From NCBI RefSeq assembly GCF_003289645.1, contig NZ_QLYX01000004.1, forward strand, positions 1 through 64,000: DNA of 64,000 nucleotides, in the 5' to 3' direction. The DNA is from Actinomadura craniellae. GTDB lineage: Bacteria; Actinomycetota; Actinomycetes; Streptosporangiales; Streptosporangiaceae. The notes beneath the pieces are model-generated. The model did no database searches. It saw nothing but the letters and a program-made list of their open reading frames with translations, and was not told where the DNA came from. Below, piece by piece: positions 60,131-64,000 of this stretch. Positions within the stretch are counted from its first letter, which is position 1. Every line of letters begins with the position of its first letter. A program made the translations under genes and the position numbers.

Positions 60131-63051
60131 CGACCACAGTTACCTCCCCGCCATCGTCGGGGCTCAGCGGCCCCGTGTCCGCGGTCCTGGAAGCGGACCT
60201 GCGCTCGCGGGTGCGTCGACATGGCATCGTTGTCTGGCTCGACCAGGCCGGGACCTACAGTGAGTTCGTCGAGCGCCTCCAGGCGCTGCGTGCCGACGGT
60301 GCCTTGCCCTACCAGGTCGAGGCCTTCCGGGGCAGCCACCTGGCGCTCATGATGGCGCTTGACGGCGTGGCCGCCGGCACGGAGAAGGCACCTCTTGTCA
60401 TCCACCTGCCGGGGTTCACCGAGGAAACCGTGCGGCAGACGCCGCTCTTCGAGCTCTACGCGGCCGGCGTGCGGTACCGCAAGGCGCTCGACACCCTCGT
60501 CACTGAGGCCGCCTCGGGACAGGTGCGCCCCGACCAGATCAACTCCTTCCGGGCCCAGCCCGGCATGACGCTCGCTGGTGCCGACGCCTGGCTGGGCACG
60601 CTCCTCGACGGCGCAGAGGGCAGCATCGGGACACAGCTCCGGGCTAAGAGCCCAACGGCCGTCCTCGATGACCTGCTCACTGGGGGAATCATCGCCGGGC
60701 AGATCAGCGAACTCGATGTCGAGGACGCGCTCTGGGAGCGGTTCGCCGCCTGGATCGGCCTCCCCCCCTCCTGGCGCGATGCCACGCTCCCTCCCTCTCA
60801 GCCCCGCGCCGGGGACGTGGCGTTCGCCGCGGCAAGCTGGGCGCTGTGTGTGGAGTACACGAATGATCTGAGGCGTGCACCGGCTAGCGACCATCTGTCG
60901 TCCGCTGCTGCCCTGCCGACCCCGGTTATCGATACCTGCCGCACCGTGGCTGCTCATCTCCGGGAGTACCACGCGGGCTTCTACCAGCGGACGGCCGACG
61001 AGACGGAGGCGCTGCTCGCCGATGAGGTCGAGCAGGCCCAGGCCGAGGACCTCGGCGCCATCGACACGTTCCGGTTCGAGGAGGACAAGGTTCTCAAGGC
61101 GGCGCTGGCTGCGCTGGGCCGCGCGGCCTACGACCAGGCTGCCGAATGGGCTGACCCACGCGTGGAACCCACGTCGGCTGACACATCCTTCTGGCTCCGC
61201 GATGACCCCGCACGGCAGTCCGCCTGGCAACTCGTCCACGAGGCGGCTCGTCTCGGCCAGGAGATCACTCGTGCAGGGATGCGGATCGGCGTAAGCACGA
61301 GCGCCGACGCAGCCATTGAGACTGCCATGGCGGCCTATGCCGAGCGTGGCGCCACAGTCGATCAGGCGCACCGGCTGCTGGAGCAGCGGCGGGTGGCTCT
61401 GCTCTACCCGCTGCTTCCCGAGTTCGAGACCCTGCGGGCGCGCCTCGACGGAATGCGCCGCGCCTGGCGTGAGTGGGCCGATGCCTGGGCTCGCGAGTTC
61501 AACGCGCTCTGCACAGCCCATGGCTTCCTGCCAGGCACCTCGCACCAACAGCGGACGCTCTTCGACGAGGTGGTCCGGCCATTGGCCCAGGAACCCGGCG
61601 CTACCGCGTACTTCGTTGTCGATGCCCTGCGGTTCGAGATGGGCGAGGAGCTCTATCGCCAGATAGCGGGCACCCCGGCCACCACTGCGGCGCTGCGGCC
61701 CCGGCTCGCTGAGCTCCCCACCGTGACAGAGGTGGGGATGAACGTGCTCGCACCCGTCGCGCGCAACGGCCGCCTGCAGGTCTCGCTGGCCAGCGACGCC
61801 GGCGGGATTAAAGGCTTCCAGACGGGTGAGTTCCGGGTCTGCAACCCCGAGACGCGCAAGCGGGCAATGCACGACCGGGTCGGCGGCGCGACCTGCTCGT
61901 GGCTCACCCTTGAGGAGGTTGTCAGCCGCGACACTGCTTCGCTCAAGCGGTCGGTCTCTCAGGCGCGGCTGGTCGTGGTGCACAGCCGGGAGATCGACGA
62001 AGCCGGCGAGAAGGGCATTGGCCCTGCCGTGTTCGACATCGCCCTGCAGAAGCTTCGCGCTGCTTGGCGCGTGCTGCGCGAAGCGGGCGTGCGCCGGTTC
62101 GTGTTCACTAGCGACCACGGGTTCCTCCTGCTGGACGGCGACACCGCAGCCGCTCAGGCTTATGGCCGCCGGATCGACCCGCAGCGGCGGCACGTCTTCT
62201 CGCCGGTGGCGGCCGACCATGCGGGCCAGGTCAGGGTCGCGCTGGCGGACCTCAGGTACGAGGGCACAGGCACGAGCGTCGTCTTCCCGGAGAGCACGGC
62301 GGTCTTCGACACCGGCCGGCGGCCGGTGGACTTCGCGCACGGTGGTAACAGCTTGCAGGAGCGTGTCATCCCGGTACTTACCGTGGTGCACCGCACGGCG
62401 GCCGGCGGGAGCGGCATCAGGTACGGCGTTACCGCCGAGGCCCGCGAGGGCGTGGCGGGGATGCACTGCATCGAAGCCAGGGTCGAGGTCCTCGAGCAAC
62501 AGTCCCTGGACTTCGGAAGTCTGCAGGAAATCGAACTTGCCGTTCGCGTCCCTGACGCCGAGGACGTGCAGGTCGAGCTCTGCCAGACTCGTGGCAGGGC
62601 GCGGATTGCGGGCAGCGCAGTCGTCGCCGCCGTCGGCGAGCCCTTCGAGCTCTTCTTCCGGCTTTCCGGAGCCACGGACACACGCACACTCATCGAGATC
62701 CTCCATCCGAGCGCCGTCGCGGACGTGGTGCCGTGCGTGCCGGACGCCCGCTTCCCTGTCACCACGATGCGGGCACCCGCGTCACCGGCCGCCACCCCGC
62801 CGACGACCAGCCCGGTAGCCAGCACGAGATGGCTGGAGCAATTCTCCGACCCTGGGATCCGGCAGGTGTTCGAGCATCTGGCGGTGCATGGCGCAGTCAC
62901 GGAGAACGAGGCCGCCGCTATGCTGGGAGGCCCCCGCGGCCTGCGCCGCTTTGCCCTCCAGTTCGAGTCCTACGCCCAGAAGGCCCCCTTTGTCGTGCGC
63001 ATCGACGTCGTGGCCGGGGTGAAGCGATACGTACGGGAGGGAAGCGGATGA
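60127..63051 (+). CDS. pglZ: PglZ, BREX alkaline-phosphatase-superfamily protein
   Basis: A 974-residue protein with the PglZ domain. TAYFVVDALRFEMGEELYRQI (about residues 494-514) holds the first metal-binding Asp, and FVFTSDHGFLLLDG (about 659-672) holds the D-H-G pair of the alkaline phosphatase fold. The N-terminal half is a helical region starting SRVRRHGIVVWLDQAG. PglZ is the hallmark of all BREX and Pgl systems, and metal-dependent nuclease activity has been reported for a homologue. The GTG overlaps the pglX stop and the stop overlaps the brxD start. Confidence 0.93.
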   Translation: MTTTVTSPPSSGLSGPVSAVLEADLRSRVRRHGIVVWLDQAGTYSEFVERLQALRADGALPYQVEAFRGSHLALMMALDGVAAGTEKAPLVIHLPGFTEETVRQTPLFELYAAGVRYRKALDTLVTEAASGQVRPDQINSFRAQPGMTLAGADAWLGTLLDGAEGSIGTQLRAKSPTAVLDDLLTGGIIAGQISELDVEDALWERFAAWIGLPPSWRDATLPPSQPRAGDVAFAAASWALCVEYTNDLRRAPASDHLSSAAALPTPVIDTCRTVAAHLREYHAGFYQRTADETEALLADEVEQAQAEDLGAIDTFRFEEDKVLKAALAALGRAAYDQAAEWADPRVEPTSADTSFWLRDDPARQSAWQLVHEAARLGQEITRAGMRIGVSTSADAAIETAMAAYAERGATVDQAHRLLEQRRVALLYPLLPEFETLRARLDGMRRAWREWADAWAREFNALCTAHGFLPGTSHQQRTLFDEVVRPLAQEPGATAYFVVDALRFEMGEELYRQIAGTPATTAALRPRLAELPTVTEVGMNVLAPVARNGRLQVSLASDAGGIKGFQTGEFRVCNPETRKRAMHDRVGGATCSWLTLEEVVSRDTASLKRSVSQARLVVVHSREIDEAGEKGIGPAVFDIALQKLRAAWRVLREAGVRRFVFTSDHGFLLLDGDTAAAQAYGRRIDPQRRHVFSPVAADHAGQVRVALADLRYEGTGTSVVFPESTAVFDTGRRPVDFAHGGNSLQERVIPVLTVVHRTAAGGSGIRYGVTAEAREGVAGMHCIEARVEVLEQQSLDFGSLQEIELAVRVPDAEDVQVELCQTRGRARIAGSAVVAAVGEPFELFFRLSGATDTRTLIEILHPSAVADVVPCVPDARFPVTTMRAPASPAATPPTTSPVASTRWLEQFSDPGIRQVFEHLAVHGAVTENEAAAMLGGPRGLRRFALQFESYAQKAPFVVRIDVVAGVKRYVREGSG

Positions 63052-64000
63052 GCACACTGACCCAGAAGGACGTCACGCACATCTTCGAGGCACTGCGCAA
63101 GGGCCTCGTGCCAGAACGGGGACTCGATGCGTTCGCGGTCGGCATCGAGAAGCAACTCGGGGAACTGCACCGGCAGTTCAACCTCGTGGAGGACGGCGAG
63201 GGCACTGTCAAGTTCCTGCGCGGGGGCTACGGCTGCGGGAAGACCTTCATGGCACGCCTCGCCGTGCTCGACGCGCAGGCCCAGGGGTTCGCGACCAGCT
63301 TTGTTGTCGTCTCCGACAATGACCTTAAGTTCCACCGATTCGACGACGTGTACCGCAAGGTGCTGACTGAACTGGGCACCGCGTCGTGCCCGCGCGGGGC
63401 CCTGGGCGATGTTCTCGACCGTTGGATCGGACAAGTGGAAGAAGCGCTCATCGCGGCCGGGGAGGACGACGCAGACCCAGCGTTCGATGCCACGGTGGCG
63501 AAGCGCCTCGACGAGGACCTTGCGGCTATGACGGGCGGCCGGGCGCCTCAGGACTTCGTCCGCGTCATCCAGGCTATCTTCGAGCTGAAGCAGCAAGGAA
63601 ACGTGGCGGAGGCGGGAGCTCTCATCTCCTGGTTGTGCGGCAGCGGCAACGTCGCCGCCTCGGTCAAGCGAGCCGCGGGCATCAAGGGGGACATCGAGAG
63701 CCGCGATGCCCTTGACTACCTGCGGGGAGTCCTGGAAATTGTGAAGGCCGCCGGGTACAAGGGGCTGATCGTCGTCATCGACGAAGCCGAGACCATCCTC
63801 CGGATGCGTTCGGACTCGCGGCACAAGTCCCTCAACGGGATCCGGCAGATCGCCGACGCCTCGGGCTCCTATCCGGGCATGCTCTGGGTCTTCACCGGCA
63901 CCCCAGAGTTCTTCGACACGAGGCAGGGAGTCGCCGGCCTCGCCCCGCTCCACGACCGGATCCGGTTTCTGAAGCAAGGCCGCTTCGCCAGCCTGCGCCA
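63048..64000 (+). CDS. brxD: BrxD, BREX ATP-binding protein (truncated by window edge)
   Basis: At least 317 residues are present. MSTLTQKDVTHIFEALRKGLVPERGL, Walker A FLRGGYGCGKTFMARLA (about 56-68), DNDLKFHRFDDVYRKVL and Walker B KGLIVVIDEAETILRMRSDS match BrxD (DUF2791-type), found in BREX types 2 and 6. The ATG overlaps the pglZ stop. It is open to the right edge, so the C-terminus is outside the window. In type 6 operons the next gene is the helicase gene brxHI. Confidence 0.9.
   Translation, partial: MSTLTQKDVTHIFEALRKGLVPERGLDAFAVGIEKQLGELHRQFNLVEDGEGTVKFLRGGYGCGKTFMARLAVLDAQAQGFATSFVVVSDNDLKFHRFDDVYRKVLTELGTASCPRGALGDVLDRWIGQVEEALIAAGEDDADPAFDATVAKRLDEDLAAMTGGRAPQDFVRVIQAIFELKQQGNVAEAGALISWLCGSGNVAASVKRAAGIKGDIESRDALDYLRGVLEIVKAAGYKGLIVVIDEAETILRMRSDSRHKSLNGIRQIADASGSYPGMLWVFTGTPEFFDTRQGVAGLAPLHDRIRFLKQGRFASLR

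Noticed and set aside
59743-62706. Nearly 1000-codon minus-strand frame opposite pglX and pglZ
   Set aside because: The plus strand encodes PglX and PglZ with catalytic motifs. The minus frame has no recognisable domain and depends on third-position GC.

Overview
This 64-kb window comes from a high-GC actinomycete, probably of the Streptosporangiales (Actinomadura or Nonomuraea type). The grounds are the GC-rich codon usage, frequent GTG starts, ATGA/GTGA start-stop overlaps, and families such as DUF397, XRE/DUF5753, DUF2637 (SpdB-like) and FxLD lanthipeptides. Most of it looks accessory: a T4SS-type integrative or conjugative element carrying cargo, followed by a phage-defence island. I see no tRNA, rRNA or CRISPR array.

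Layout. (1) 1-59 is the 5' end of an IS3-type transposase leaving the left edge. (2) 0.2-21 kb is a conjugation block: a lytic transglycosylase/NlpC-P60 hydrolase, an excisionase-like HTH protein, a P-loop-like protein, small membrane proteins, a VirB6/TrbL-like protein, an SCO6880-type protein, a VirB4-like ATPase, a VirD4-like coupling protein, DUF4913, several unrecognised proteins, an XRE regulator, DUF2637, and an ArdC-primase fusion. (3) 21-23.2 kb is a low-GC insert with a putative PD-(D/E)XK nuclease gene and a decayed partner gene. (4) 24.5-32.3 kb is a complete class I FxLD lanthipeptide cluster transcribed leftward (methyltransferase, precursor, LanB, LanC, TIGR03891-type protein, helical-repeat protein). 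(5) 32.5-37.4 kb is an unusual rightward set: a protein fusing XRE HTH, a STAND-like NTPase, HEAT-like repeats and a HUMPS/OMPDC barrel; then a GNAT acetyltransferase, a NUDIX hydrolase, and a radical SAM gene broken by a 14-bp tandem duplication. (6) 37.5-39.5 kb holds a DUF397/XRE pair and an anti-sigma-factor-like ATPase. (7) 39.7-42.6 kb is the mobilisation module: relaxase, MobC, and a large palindrome that may be oriT. (8) 42.9-48.2 kb has two paralogous LuxR-type regulators flanking an MFS transporter and an S9 peptidase. (9) 48.4-50 kb is a scrapyard of an MFS fragment, an IS3 fragment and a catalytically dead IS5 transposase. (10) 50.2-64 kb is a BREX operon in the type 6 order brxE-brxA-brxB-brxC-pglX-pglZ-brxD, cut by the right edge, where brxHI would be expected next.

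The most interesting observation is a shared C-terminal motif, roughly P-V-x-L-A-x-x-x-F-P. It sits 39-46 residues from the end of six otherwise different proteins of the element: the relaxase, the ArdC-primase and four unrecognised proteins. The simplest explanation is a common recruitment or translocation signal read by the element's VirD4-type coupling protein, so that a set of proteins enters the recipient with the DNA. The motif also ties the mobilisation module at 40 kb to the T4SS block at 2-21 kb, making the lanthipeptide cluster, the nuclease and the STAND-HUMPS set likely cargo. The second novelty is the STAND-HUMPS fusion, whose barrel has lost the catalytic Lys of the D-x-K-x-x-D motif and so may act as a ligand sensor.
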